From assembly GCF_013450295.1 (NCBI RefSeq), contig NZ_SKBR01000002.1, positions 1,202,501 to 1,266,500 of the forward strand: 64,000 bases of DNA, written 5' to 3'. Below are positions 7,573-15,528 of the stretch, in pieces. The notes under the pieces were generated by a model that was not told where the DNA came from, did no database searches, and saw nothing but the letters and a program-made list of their open reading frames with translations. Within the stretch, counting starts at the first letter, position 1. Each line of letters begins with the position of its first letter. Made by a program: the position numbers and the translations under genes. This DNA is from Streptomyces sp. AJS327 (GTDB lineage Bacteria > Actinomycetota > Actinomycetes > Streptomycetales > Streptomycetaceae).

Positions 7573-8601
7573 GTGTTCAGGCCGAAGAGGTCCCGTGGGG
7601 CCCGCAGCGCGGCACGGATGGTCACCGCCGCGATGGCAGCGGTGATCGCCGCGAGCCTGGCGGGCTGTAGCAGCACCGGCGGCAAGCGTGCCGAGGAGGA
7701 GCGGAACCGGGCGGCGTCCGGCAAGGCGAACGTCGACACCCCGCGCTGGAAGGTGGCGATGGTCACCCACTCCGGGGACGGCGACAGCTACTGGGACATC
7801 GTGCAGCGCGGGGCCAAGCAGGCCGCGGCCAAGGACAACATCGAGTTCCTGTACTCGCACGACAAGGAGGCCGGCCGGCAGGCCCAGCTCGTGCAGACCG
7901 CGATAGACCAGAAGGTCGACGGGCTGATCGTGACGCTCGCCAAGCCCGAGGCGATGAAGGGCGTGGTGCGCAAGGCCGTGAAGGCCGGTATCCCCGTCAT
8001 CACCATCAACTCCGGGCAGGACGTGTCGAAGTCCTACGGGGCGCTCAGCCACATCGGCCAGGACGAGGTCCTCGCGGGCGAGGCGGTCGGCGAGGAGCTG
8101 AACAAGCGGGGTCGTAAGAAGGCGGTCTGCCTGCTGCACGAGCAGGGCAACGTCGGCCACGAGGAGCGCTGCCGGGGCGTCAAGAAGACCTTCGACGGCA
8201 CGGTGGACAACCTCTACGCGGACGGCACCAACATGCCCGGCGTCGAGTCCACGCTGGAGGCCAAGCTCCAGTCGGACAAGAAGGTGGACACGGTGCTCAC
8301 GCTGGGGGCGCCGTTCGCGCCCACCGCCGTGCAGGCCGCCGAGGGGGCGGGCAGCGACGCCGAGGTCAGCACCTTCGACCTCAGCGACAAGGTCGCCCAG
8401 AGCCTCGCGGACGGCAGCGTCGGGTTCGCCGTCGACCAGCAGCCCTACCTCCAGGGGTACCAGGCCGTCGACCTGATGTGGCTGCACCGCTACAACGGCA
8501 ACATGCTCGGTGGCGGTCAGCCGGTGCTCACCGGACCGGAGATCGTGACGAAGGACGACGCCGAGGCGCTCCAGAAGTACACCAAGCGGGGTACCAGGTG
8601 A
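7573..8601 (+). CDS. sugar ABC transporter substrate-binding lipoprotein
   Basis: Captures a sugar outside the membrane for the following permease. Residues 1-32 are a lipoprotein signal (RR-containing n-region, hydrophobic core, lipobox SLAGC with the acylated cysteine near 32), then a charged linker and a type I periplasmic-binding fold of the ribose/LacI class: VAMVTHSGDGDSYWDIVQRGAKQAA, DGLIVTLAKPEAM, GIPVITINSG, HIGQDE, GFAVDQQPYLQGYQAVDLM. The DQQPYLQGY segment is characteristic of sugar-binding (ribose, xylose, inositol type) members. The start GTG has GAGAGGG about 10 nt upstream. Its stop overlaps the permease start. The divergent iolG-like gene suggests inositol or a related sugar; specificity is inferred. 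Confidence 0.88.
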   Translation: MFRPKRSRGARSAARMVTAAMAAVIAASLAGCSSTGGKRAEEERNRAASGKANVDTPRWKVAMVTHSGDGDSYWDIVQRGAKQAAAKDNIEFLYSHDKEAGRQAQLVQTAIDQKVDGLIVTLAKPEAMKGVVRKAVKAGIPVITINSGQDVSKSYGALSHIGQDEVLAGEAVGEELNKRGRKKAVCLLHEQGNVGHEERCRGVKKTFDGTVDNLYADGTNMPGVESTLEAKLQSDKKVDTVLTLGAPFAPTAVQAAEGAGSDAEVSTFDLSDKVAQSLADGSVGFAVDQQPYLQGYQAVDLMWLHRYNGNMLGGGQPVLTGPEIVTKDDAEALQKYTKRGTR

Positions 8602-9701
8602 CCGGCGGCGAACGCGGCGGCGGCCCGGCGGCGGCCACCGAGGAGGACGGCGCCCCCGAACGGGGGGCCCCGGAGGCGGACGCGGACCGGGCGGCGCTGG
8701 AGCGCCGTTCGCTGCCGCGCCGGCTGCTGAGCCGCCCCGAGCTGGGCGCCGTCATCGGGGCCGTCGCGCTCTTCGTCTTCTTCGCGCTGGTGGCCGACAG
8801 CTTCCTGCGCGCGGGCAGCGTCTCGACGGTGCTGTACGCCTCGTCCACCATCGGGATCATGGCGGTGCCGGTGGCGCTGCTGATGATCGGCGGCGAGTTC
8901 GACCTGTCGACCGGCGTGATGGTGACCACCTCGGCGCTGGTCTCCTCGATGTTCAGCTACCAGATGACGGCCAACGTCTGGGTGGGCGCCGGGGTGTCGT
9001 TGCTGGTCACGCTGGCGATCGGCTTCTTCAACGGGGTCATGCTCGTCCGTACCGGTCTCCCCAGCTTCATCATCACGCTGGGCACCTTCCTGATGCTGAC
9101 CGGACTGAACCTCGGCCTCACCAAGATGATCAGCGGCACGGTCTCCACCAAGACCATCGCGGACATGGAGGGCTTCCCCTCCGCCCGCGCGGTGTTCGCC
9201 TCCGAGCTGACCCTCGGCAACGTCGGCCTCCAGATCACCGTCCTGTGGTGGCTGGGCCTGGTGGCGCTGGCCACCTGGATCCTGCTGCGCACCCGGGTGG
9301 GCAACTGGATCTTCGCGGTGGGCGGCGGCGCCGAGTCGGCGCGGGCGGTCGGCGTCCCGGTGGCGCGGACCAAGGTCGGCCTCTACATGGGAGTCGCGCT
9401 GGCCGCCTGGATCTCCGGGCAGCACCTGCTGTTCAACTACGACGTCGTCCAGTCCGGCGAGGGCGTCGGGAACGAGCTGATCTACATCGCGGCGGCCGTC
9501 ATCGGCGGCTGCCTGCTGACCGGCGGCTACGGCTCGGCGGTCGGCGCCGCGGTCGGGGCGTTCATCTTCGGCATGGCCAACAAGGGCATCGTCTTCGCCC
9601 AGTGGAACCCGGACTGGTTCAAGTTCTTCCTGGGCGCGATGCTGCTGCTGGCCACGCTGCTGAACGCCTGGATCCGCAAACGGGCGGAGGCCAGCCGATG
9701 A
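8598..9701 (+). CDS. sugar ABC transporter permease
   Basis: A 367-residue RbsC/XylH-type inner-membrane permease with an acidic, Gly/Ala-rich cytoplasmic N-terminus (~45 residues) followed by about ten hydrophobic segments. GGEFDLSTG and the C-terminal GAVIGGCLLTGGYGS-like stretch (IGGCLLTGGYGSAVG) match the family signatures for contact with the ATPase. GTG 8598 overlaps the binding-protein stop (GTGA). The gene in turn overlaps the ATPase gene by 4 nt, so binding protein, permease and ATPase are one coupled operon. Confidence 0.88.
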   Translation: MTGGERGGGPAAATEEDGAPERGAPEADADRAALERRSLPRRLLSRPELGAVIGAVALFVFFALVADSFLRAGSVSTVLYASSTIGIMAVPVALLMIGGEFDLSTGVMVTTSALVSSMFSYQMTANVWVGAGVSLLVTLAIGFFNGVMLVRTGLPSFIITLGTFLMLTGLNLGLTKMISGTVSTKTIADMEGFPSARAVFASELTLGNVGLQITVLWWLGLVALATWILLRTRVGNWIFAVGGGAESARAVGVPVARTKVGLYMGVALAAWISGQHLLFNYDVVQSGEGVGNELIYIAAAVIGGCLLTGGYGSAVGAAVGAFIFGMANKGIVFAQWNPDWFKFFLGAMLLLATLLNAWIRKRAEASR

Positions 9702-10540
9702 GCGGGGGAGACGACGCGACGATGAGCACCGAGTCCCAGCGGGCCGCCGACAGCCCGGAACCGCTGGTCGAGCTGGCGGGCGTCGGCAAGTACTACGGCA
9801 ACGTCCGGGCGCTGGACGAGGTGTCGCTGCGGGTGCTGCCCGGCCGGATCAGCTGTGTGCTGGGCGACAACGGCGCGGGCAAGTCCACCCTGATCAAGAT
9901 CATCGCCGGGCTGCACCGGCACGACGCCGGAACCCTCCGCGTCGACGGGGAGGAGACCGGGTTCAGCAGCCCGCGGCAGGCGCTGGACCAGGGCATCGCC
10001 ACCGTCTACCAGGACCTGGCCGTCGTCCCGCTGATGCCGGTGTGGCGGAACTTCTTCCTGGGCTCGGAGGCAGAGGTCACCAAGGGCCGCGGCCCCCTGC
10101 GGAGGCTGGACGCGGCCCGGATGCGCGAGACCACGCACCGCGCGCTGCTCGGCATGGGCATCGACCTGCGGGACGTCGACCAGCCGATCGGCACGCTCTC
10201 CGGCGGCGAGCGGCAGTGTGTGGCGATCGCCCGGGCCATCCACTTCGGCGCCCGGGTCCTGGTGCTGGACGAGCCGACCGCGGCGCTCGGTGTCAAGCAG
10301 TCCGGTGTGGTGCTGAAGTACGTGGCCGCCGCCCGGGACGCCGGGCTGGGCGTGGTGCTGATCACGCACAACCCGCACCACGCCTACCTGGTGGGTGACC
10401 ACTTCGTGCTGCTCAAGCGCGGCGCGATGGCGGGCAGCCACGCCAGGGCGGACATCACCCTGGAGGAGCTGACCCGGGAGATGGCGGGCGGCAGCGAGCT
10501 GGAACAGCTGAGCCACGAGCTGACCGGCTCCGGCGACTGA
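9698..10540 (+). CDS. sugar ABC transporter ATP-binding protein (single NBD)
   Basis: Energises the preceding sugar permease. The 280-residue protein has one nucleotide-binding domain: Walker A GDNGAGKST (about residues 56-64), Q-loop VYQDLAV, signature LSGGERQ, Walker B VLVLDEPTAAL and H-switch ITHN. Classical ribose/xylose importers use a ~500-residue ATPase with two such domains, so this importer must use a homodimer, like FrcA-type systems. ATG 9698 (GGAGG 7 nt upstream) overlaps the permease stop; ATG 9722 is a possible internal alternative. Confidence 0.9.
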   Translation: MSGGDDATMSTESQRAADSPEPLVELAGVGKYYGNVRALDEVSLRVLPGRISCVLGDNGAGKSTLIKIIAGLHRHDAGTLRVDGEETGFSSPRQALDQGIATVYQDLAVVPLMPVWRNFFLGSEAEVTKGRGPLRRLDAARMRETTHRALLGMGIDLRDVDQPIGTLSGGERQCVAIARAIHFGARVLVLDEPTAALGVKQSGVVLKYVAAARDAGLGVVLITHNPHHAYLVGDHFVLLKRGAMAGSHARADITLEELTREMAGGSELEQLSHELTGSGD

Positions 10541-10542
10541 GC

Positions 10543-10585
10543 CACGGGCGTGCCCGGCCCCGCCCTCCCGGGGCCCGCGCCCGTG
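10543..10585 (+). terminator. terminator after sugar ABC operon
   Basis: Outer arms CACGGGCG/CGCCCGTG (10543-10550, 10578-10585) and inner arms GGCCCCG/CGGGGCC (10556-10562, 10569-10575) form a two-part stem right after the ATPase stop. Confidence 0.7.
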
Positions 10586-10664
10586 CGGTGGGAGGGCGCC
10601 GGGAGCCCCGTGGCGGGCCGGAACGGGTGTGAACCCGGAGGCGCGCCCTCCCCCCGCGGTGAGG

Positions 10665-10677
10665 CACAATCGACGCG
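10665..10677 (+). promoter_or_regulatory. -10 box, leaderless ROK kinase gene
   Basis: CACAAT (10665-10670) lies 7 nt before ATG 10678, and there is no ribosome-binding site between them. Confidence 0.5.
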
Positions 10678-11871
10678 ATGACCACCTACCGAGACCGGGC
10701 CGAGCGCGCAGAACGGGGGGACCGGCGAGAACGCGCCGAACGGGTCTCCATGCGCCGCACCGCCCCGAGCCCGAGTGTGCTGCGTACGGTGAGCACCCGC
10801 GAGCGCCGCTCGCACCTCTCCGCTCCCCGTGTCCCCACCGTCGGCATCGACATCGGCGGTACGAAGGTGATGGCCGGCGTCGTCGACGCGGACGGCGGCA
10901 TCCTGGAGCAGGTGCGCACCGAGACCCCGGAGAAGTCGAAGAGCCCCCGGGTCGTCGAGGACACCATCACCGAGCTGGTACTCGACCTCTCCGACCGGCA
11001 CGATGTGCACGCCGTCGGTATCGGCGCCGCCGGCTGGGTGGACGCCGACCGCTCCCGGGTGTTGTTCGCGCCCCATCTCGCCTGGCGGGACGAGCCGTTG
11101 AAGGACGCGCTCACCGCCCGCCTCGCCGTCCCCGTCATGGTCGACAACGACGCCAACACCGCCGCCTGGGGCGAGTGGCGCTTCGGCGCGGGCCGTGGCG
11201 AGGACCACCTGCTGATGATCACCCTCGGGACCGGTATCGGCGGCGCGATCCTGGAGGAGGGCCGCGTCAAACGCGGCAAGTACGGCGTCGCCGGCGAGTT
11301 CGGCCATATGCAGGTGGTGCCCGGCGGACACCGCTGCCCCTGCGGCAACCGCGGCTGCTGGGAGCAGTACAGCTCCGGGAACGCGCTGGTCCGCGAGGCC
11401 CGGGAGCTGGCCGTCGCCGAGTCCCCGGTGGCCTACGGAATCACCGATCGGGTCGACGGCCGCGTCGCGGACATCACCGGCCCGCTCATCACCGAGCTGG
11501 CCCGGGGCGGCGACGCGATGTGCACCGAGCTGCTCCAGGACATCGGGCAGTGGCTCGGTGTCGGCCTCGCCAACCTCGCCGCCGCGCTCGACCCGTCCTG
11601 CTTCGTGATCGGCGGTGGCGTCAGCGCCGCCGACGAGCTGCTGATCGACCCCGCCCGGGACGCCTTCCGCCGCCATCTGACCGGCCGGGGCTACCGCCCG
11701 GAGGCCCGCATCGCCAAGGCCCAACTCGGCCCCGAGGCGGGCATGGTGGGCGCCGCGGACCTCGCGCGGCTGGTGGCGCGCCGCTTCCGGCGGGCCAACC
11801 GCCGCAGGCTGGAGCGGTACGAGCGGTACGAACGGGCCGCCGACAACCTGCGCCGGGCGGTGGGTCAGTGA
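10678..11871 (+). CDS. ROK family sugar kinase (glucokinase-like)
   Basis: An ATP-dependent sugar kinase of 397 residues. After an unusual, highly charged 50-residue N-terminal extension (RDRAERAERGDRRERAERV) comes the ROK fold: phosphate loop GIDIGGTKVMAGVV, catalytic DNDANTAAWGE, ITLGTGIGGAI, the zinc site H-x-CPCGNRGCWEQY, and a late VIGGGVS. It has no DNA-binding helix-turn-helix, so it is an enzyme and not a ROK repressor. The extension gives a coiled, basic-acidic repeat and could be avoided only by starting at ATG 10750, but the -10 box supports 10678. Next to the sugar importer it may phosphorylate the imported sugar. Confidence 0.85.
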   Translation: MTTYRDRAERAERGDRRERAERVSMRRTAPSPSVLRTVSTRERRSHLSAPRVPTVGIDIGGTKVMAGVVDADGGILEQVRTETPEKSKSPRVVEDTITELVLDLSDRHDVHAVGIGAAGWVDADRSRVLFAPHLAWRDEPLKDALTARLAVPVMVDNDANTAAWGEWRFGAGRGEDHLLMITLGTGIGGAILEEGRVKRGKYGVAGEFGHMQVVPGGHRCPCGNRGCWEQYSSGNALVREARELAVAESPVAYGITDRVDGRVADITGPLITELARGGDAMCTELLQDIGQWLGVGLANLAAALDPSCFVIGGGVSAADELLIDPARDAFRRHLTGRGYRPEARIAKAQLGPEAGMVGAADLARLVARRFRRANRRRLERYERYERAADNLRRAVGQ

Positions 11872-12452
11872 CGGCGGTTCCGCCCCCGTCCGGGAGTTCC
11901 CCCGCCTCCGGTGGCGGACCGGGGGAGCGCCCTCCGCACCGCCCCCGCCACCGCTGGCTGACGCTGCTCATCGTCGTGCTGCTCATCGCGGTGCCCGCCG
12001 GGTACATCGTCAAGTCCGGCTTCGACAGCCGGGAGAGCGGCAAGGACAAGGAGCGCGGCGCCTCGGCCACCGGCCTGATCTACGACATGCCCTCCAAGGT
12101 GCTGCGCCGGATCTACACCGTCCCGGTCCCCCCGAACGCCTCCCGCGTCGCCTACTACGAGACCAACTCGTGGCAGACCAGCTCGCTGTACGTGCAGTTC
12201 CGCACCAGCGACAAGCGGCTCGCGGAGTTCCTCACGGAGGTCGGCACGGACGTCTCCGCCCTGAAGAAGGGCGAGGTCACCATCACCACGCGGCAGGCCG
12301 ACGAGGTTGGCTGGAAGCTGCGGGAACAGGGCCACACCTACGCGGGCACGGTGGAGCGCCGGCCGAAGAGCGAGCCCGATCTGGCCATCACCGTGGACAC
12401 CACGTACGAGGGCAGACCCCGCGTGCACGTCGTGTCGACCACGGAGTTCTGA
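11868..12452 (+). CDS. conserved single-pass membrane protein, unknown function
   Basis: A 194-residue protein I cannot assign. It has a Pro/Ser/Gly-rich cytoplasmic N-terminus (residues 1-28), one membrane span (WLTLLIVVLLIAVPAGYIV, about 30-49) and a ~140-residue extracytoplasmic domain with no cysteines. GTG 11868 overlaps the ROK kinase stop (GTGA), so the two are translationally coupled and probably act together. Codon use and GC match the neighbours. Confidence 0.75.
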   Translation: MTAVPPPSGSSPASGGGPGERPPHRPRHRWLTLLIVVLLIAVPAGYIVKSGFDSRESGKDKERGASATGLIYDMPSKVLRRIYTVPVPPNASRVAYYETNSWQTSSLYVQFRTSDKRLAEFLTEVGTDVSALKKGEVTITTRQADEVGWKLREQGHTYAGTVERRPKSEPDLAITVDTTYEGRPRVHVVSTTEF

Positions 12453-12700
12453 CCGCCGGACGACCCCGGCGCCGCACCCCTCACCGCCGCGCCCGCGCCC
12501 GTGTCCCGCCGTGCCCGACCCGGACCCCGCCCGGTTCGGCCCGTTCTCTCGGTGTTCCGCCGCGCCGGGCCCGCGTGGGGGCCGGGGTGGTGGTGCGGGG
12601 TACCCCGGGGGAGGCCCGGGCCTGCCGCCACGGATGGGGGCCGAAGGCTGGGGCGAAGGCGCTCGGGGCACCCGCTGGGCGTGATCAAGCCAAGGCTCGG

Positions 12701-12712
12701 TACCGTGCGGGG
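12701..12712 (+). promoter_or_regulatory. -10 box, leaderless pcaL-like gene
   Basis: TACCGT (12701-12706), then 6 nt to GTG 12713, with no ribosome site. Confidence 0.5.
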
Positions 12713-13990
12713 GTGAGCGATACGGCAACCTCCCAGCCCTACAAGACGTTGCAGCACCGCGCCGAAGGCCCCGAGGACGCCCCCGTGCTCGTCCTGGGGC
12801 CAGCGCTCGGCTCCACATGGCACATGTGGGACCGTCAGATACCCGAACTCACCCGCCACTGGCGGGTGTTGAGGTTCGACCTGCCCGGCCACGGCGGCTC
12901 CCCGGCACACCCGGCGGACTCGGTGGACACCCTGGCCGAGCGGCTGCTGGCCACGCTCGACACCCTCGGCGTCGGCCGGTTCGGCTACGCGGGTTGCTCG
13001 CTCGGCGCCGCCGTCGGGGTGCGCCTGGCCCTCGCCGCGCCGGAGCGGGTCTCCTCGCTCGCGCTGGTCTCCTCCTCGCCCCGGTACGGCACCCCGGACT
13101 CCTGGCGGCAGCGCGGCGTCATCGTACGGACCAACGGGCTGGACACCATCGCGCGGCAGACGCCCGAGCGCTGGTTCACCTCGGACTTCACGCAGGCGCA
13201 GCCCGCGATCGTGGAGTGGGGGGTACAGATGGTGCGCACCACCGACCCGGGCTGCTACATCGCCCTCTGTGAGGCCCTCGCCTCCTTCGACGTCACCGGC
13301 TCGCTGGGCCGGATCGGGGTCCCCACCCTGGTCGTGACCGGCTCGGAGGACGAGGCCACCCCGCCGTCCGACGCCCGCGCCATGGTGGCCGGGGTGCCGG
13401 ACGCGCGGCTGGCGATCGTGCCGGGCGCGGCGCACCTGACCCCGGTGGAGCAGCCGGGTGCCGTCACCGACCTGCTGATCCGGCACTTCACCACCACCTG
13501 GCGGGAGTCCTCCGCCGGGCCGCCGCCCCCCGCTCCCGTCATCGCCCCCGTCCCGCCCCAGGCTGCCGCCGTGGCGGAGCTGGAGTCGGGCAGGGGCGCC
13601 GGGGCCGGGCAGGACGCGTACGCCGCCGGGCTGAAGACGCGGCGCGAGGTGCTGGGCGACGCGCACGTCGACCGGGCCCTCGCCGGGGCCGACGACTTCA
13701 CCGGCGAGTTCCAGGACTTCGTCACCCGCTACGCCTGGGGCGGGGTCTGGACCCGCCCGGGTATCGACCGCCGCACCCGCTCGGTGGCCACCCTCACCGC
13801 GCTCACCGCCCGGGGCCACCTCGACGAGCTGGCCTTCCACACCCGCGCCGCGCTCCGCAACGGGCTGACCCCGGCCGAGATACGGGAGGTACTGCTGCAC
13901 ACGGCGGTGTACTGCGGGGTGCCCGCGGCCAACGCGGCGTTCGCCGTCACGCAGCGGGTGATCCAGGAGGAGACGACCCCCGAGGAGTAG
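12713..13990 (+). CDS. pcaL: 3-oxoadipate enol-lactonase / 4-carboxymuconolactone decarboxylase fusion
   Basis: A 425-residue bifunctional enzyme for the protocatechuate branch of the beta-ketoadipate pathway. Residues 1-260 are an alpha/beta-hydrolase (enol-lactone hydrolase, PcaD-like) with nucleophile S96 in GCSLG and the catalytic histidine in GAAHLTPVEQP. A Pro/Ala linker (about 265-295) leads to a PcaC-like carboxymuconolactone decarboxylase domain (TRREVLGDAHVDRAL, YAWGGVWTRPGIDRRTRS, LHTAVYCGVPAANAAF). Such PcaL fusions are known in actinobacteria. No other pca gene is in the window, so this copy stands alone and its physiological substrate is less certain. Confidence 0.87.
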   Translation: MSDTATSQPYKTLQHRAEGPEDAPVLVLGPALGSTWHMWDRQIPELTRHWRVLRFDLPGHGGSPAHPADSVDTLAERLLATLDTLGVGRFGYAGCSLGAAVGVRLALAAPERVSSLALVSSSPRYGTPDSWRQRGVIVRTNGLDTIARQTPERWFTSDFTQAQPAIVEWGVQMVRTTDPGCYIALCEALASFDVTGSLGRIGVPTLVVTGSEDEATPPSDARAMVAGVPDARLAIVPGAAHLTPVEQPGAVTDLLIRHFTTTWRESSAGPPPPAPVIAPVPPQAAAVAELESGRGAGAGQDAYAAGLKTRREVLGDAHVDRALAGADDFTGEFQDFVTRYAWGGVWTRPGIDRRTRSVATLTALTARGHLDELAFHTRAALRNGLTPAEIREVLLHTAVYCGVPAANAAFAVTQRVIQEETTPEE

Positions 13991-14003
13991 CAGAATGGCG
14001 CCC

Positions 14004-14702
14004 ATGGAACCGAGCACCCCGGCCGCCCCCGGGCGGGAGCCGAGCAGCCCGATCCGGCTGACGAAGCAGGGCCACGCCTCCGTCCGGCTGGAGAAGGACG
14101 GGCGCGCGCTGGTCATCGACCCCGGCGGGTTCAGCGAGCAGGAGGCGGCGCTCGGCGCCGACGCGCTGCTCGTCACCCACGAGCACGCGGACCACTTCGA
14201 CGAACTGCGGCTGCGCGCCGCGATGGAGGCCAACCCGGCCGCCGAGATCTGGACGCCGCGCAGCGTCGCGGAGCAGCTGTCCGGCGCCTTCCCCGGCCGG
14301 GTGCACACGGTGGGGGACGGCGACCTCTTCCGGGCCGCCGGGTTCGACGTGGAGGTCCACGGCGAACTGCACGCCGTCATCCACCCCGACATCCCCCGCG
14401 TCACCAACGTCGGGTTCCGGGTCGACGGCTCGGTCTTCCACCCGGGTGACGCGCTGACCGTCCCGGCCGCCCCGGTCGAGACGCTGCTGCTGCCCCTGCA
14501 CGCGCCGTGGAGCAAACTCTCGGAGGTGCTGGACTACGTCCGCGAGGTGCGCCCGCTCCGCGCCTACGACGTGCACGACGGGCTCCTCGCGGAGCAGGGG
14601 CTCGCCGTCTACGAGCGGCTGCTGGGGCCGGGCGGGCCCGGCACGGCCGGTGCCGGGCACGAGCGTCTGGCCCCCGGCGAGAGTGTCACCCTCACGCGGT
14701 AG
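14004..14702 (+). CDS. metallo-beta-lactamase fold hydrolase
   Basis: A 232-residue metal-dependent hydrolase of the UlaG/UPF0173 type. The zinc motif HEHADH (THEHADHFDEL) is intact, followed by HPDIPRVTNVGF and the metal-binding FHPGD. The biological substrate is unknown. ATG 14004 is chosen because CAGAAT (13991-13996) lies 7 nt upstream and there is no ribosome site; ATG 13995 would add three residues and lies in the -10 box. The preceding pcaL stop is only 13 nt away. Confidence 0.8.
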   Translation: MEPSTPAAPGREPSSPIRLTKQGHASVRLEKDGRALVIDPGGFSEQEAALGADALLVTHEHADHFDELRLRAAMEANPAAEIWTPRSVAEQLSGAFPGRVHTVGDGDLFRAAGFDVEVHGELHAVIHPDIPRVTNVGFRVDGSVFHPGDALTVPAAPVETLLLPLHAPWSKLSEVLDYVREVRPLRAYDVHDGLLAEQGLAVYERLLGPGGPGTAGAGHERLAPGESVTLTR

Positions 14703-14711
14703 GTTCGCCCC
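14700..14711 (+). promoter_or_regulatory. -10 box overlapping stop codon, leaderless xthA
   Basis: TAGGTT (14700-14705) includes the TAG stop of the upstream gene and lies 6 nt before ATG 14712. Confidence 0.5.
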
Positions 14712-15491
14712 ATGCGTATCGCCACCTGGAACGTCAACTCCGTCACCGCCCGGCTGCCGCGGCTCCTCGCCTGGCTGGAATCGGCCCAGCCGGACGTGGT
14801 CTGCCTACAGGAACTCAAGGTCTCGGCGGCGGCGTTCCCCACCGAGCCGCTTCGCGAGCTGGGGTACGAGGCGGTGGTCAACGCCGACGGGCGGTGGAAC
14901 GGCGTGGCGGTCATCTCCCGGGTGGGCCTGGCCGACCCGGCCTCCGAACTCCCGGGCGCCCCGGCGTACGACGGCTCGCGCGAGGCCCGCGCCGCCGCCG
15001 CCACCTGCGGCGGCGTGCGGGTCTGGTCGGTGTACGTCCCCAACGGCCGGGAGGTCGGGCACCCGCACTACGCCTACAAGCTGGAGTGGCTCGCCGCGCT
15101 GCGCGAGCAGGCCGTCCGGGAGGCACCCGGCGCGCTGCCCTTCGCGGTGCTCGGCGACTTCAACATCGCCCCCACCGACACGGATGTCTGGGACATCTCG
15201 CTCTTCGCGGACTCCACCCACGTCACGGAGCCCGAGCGGGCCGCGCTCGCCGCGCTCCGCGAGGCCGGGCTCGACGACGTCCACCCCCGTCCGCTCAAGT
15301 ACGACGTCCCGTTCACCTACTGGGACTACCGGCAACTCTGCTTCCCGAAGAACAGGGGCATGCGCATCGACCTGGCCTATGGGAACGAGCCCTTCCGCTC
15401 CGCCGTGTCCGACGCGTACGTCGACCGGGAGGAGCGGAAGGGCAAGGGCGCCTCGGACCACGCGCCGCTCGTCCTCGACCTCAGGCTCTGA
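14712..15491 (+). CDS. xthA: exodeoxyribonuclease III
   Basis: A DNA repair enzyme (AP endonuclease and 3'-5' exonuclease) of 259 residues, complete for the ExoIII/EEP family. Visible motifs: RIATWNVNSV (metal Asn), CLQELK (metal Glu), VYVPNGREVGH (catalytic Tyr and Asn), LGDFNIAPTDTDVW (Asp/Asn), and the closing GASDHAPLVLDL with the catalytic Asp-His pair. It lacks any extra domain. It is probably transcribed from its own leaderless promoter as well as by readthrough. Confidence 0.93.
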   Translation: MRIATWNVNSVTARLPRLLAWLESAQPDVVCLQELKVSAAAFPTEPLRELGYEAVVNADGRWNGVAVISRVGLADPASELPGAPAYDGSREARAAAATCGGVRVWSVYVPNGREVGHPHYAYKLEWLAALREQAVREAPGALPFAVLGDFNIAPTDTDVWDISLFADSTHVTEPERAALAALREAGLDDVHPRPLKYDVPFTYWDYRQLCFPKNRGMRIDLAYGNEPFRSAVSDAYVDREERKGKGASDHAPLVLDLRL

Positions 15492-15498
15492 GCCCCCG

Positions 15499-15524
15499 CG
15501 CGGGCCGCGCTTCGCGAACCCGCG
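15499..15524. terminator. bidirectional hairpin between xthA and SGNH gene
   Basis: CGCGGG/CCCGCG and CGCG/CGCG stems with a small bulge and a 3-nt loop, between convergent stop codons. Confidence 0.6.
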
Positions 15525-15528
15525 GGCG

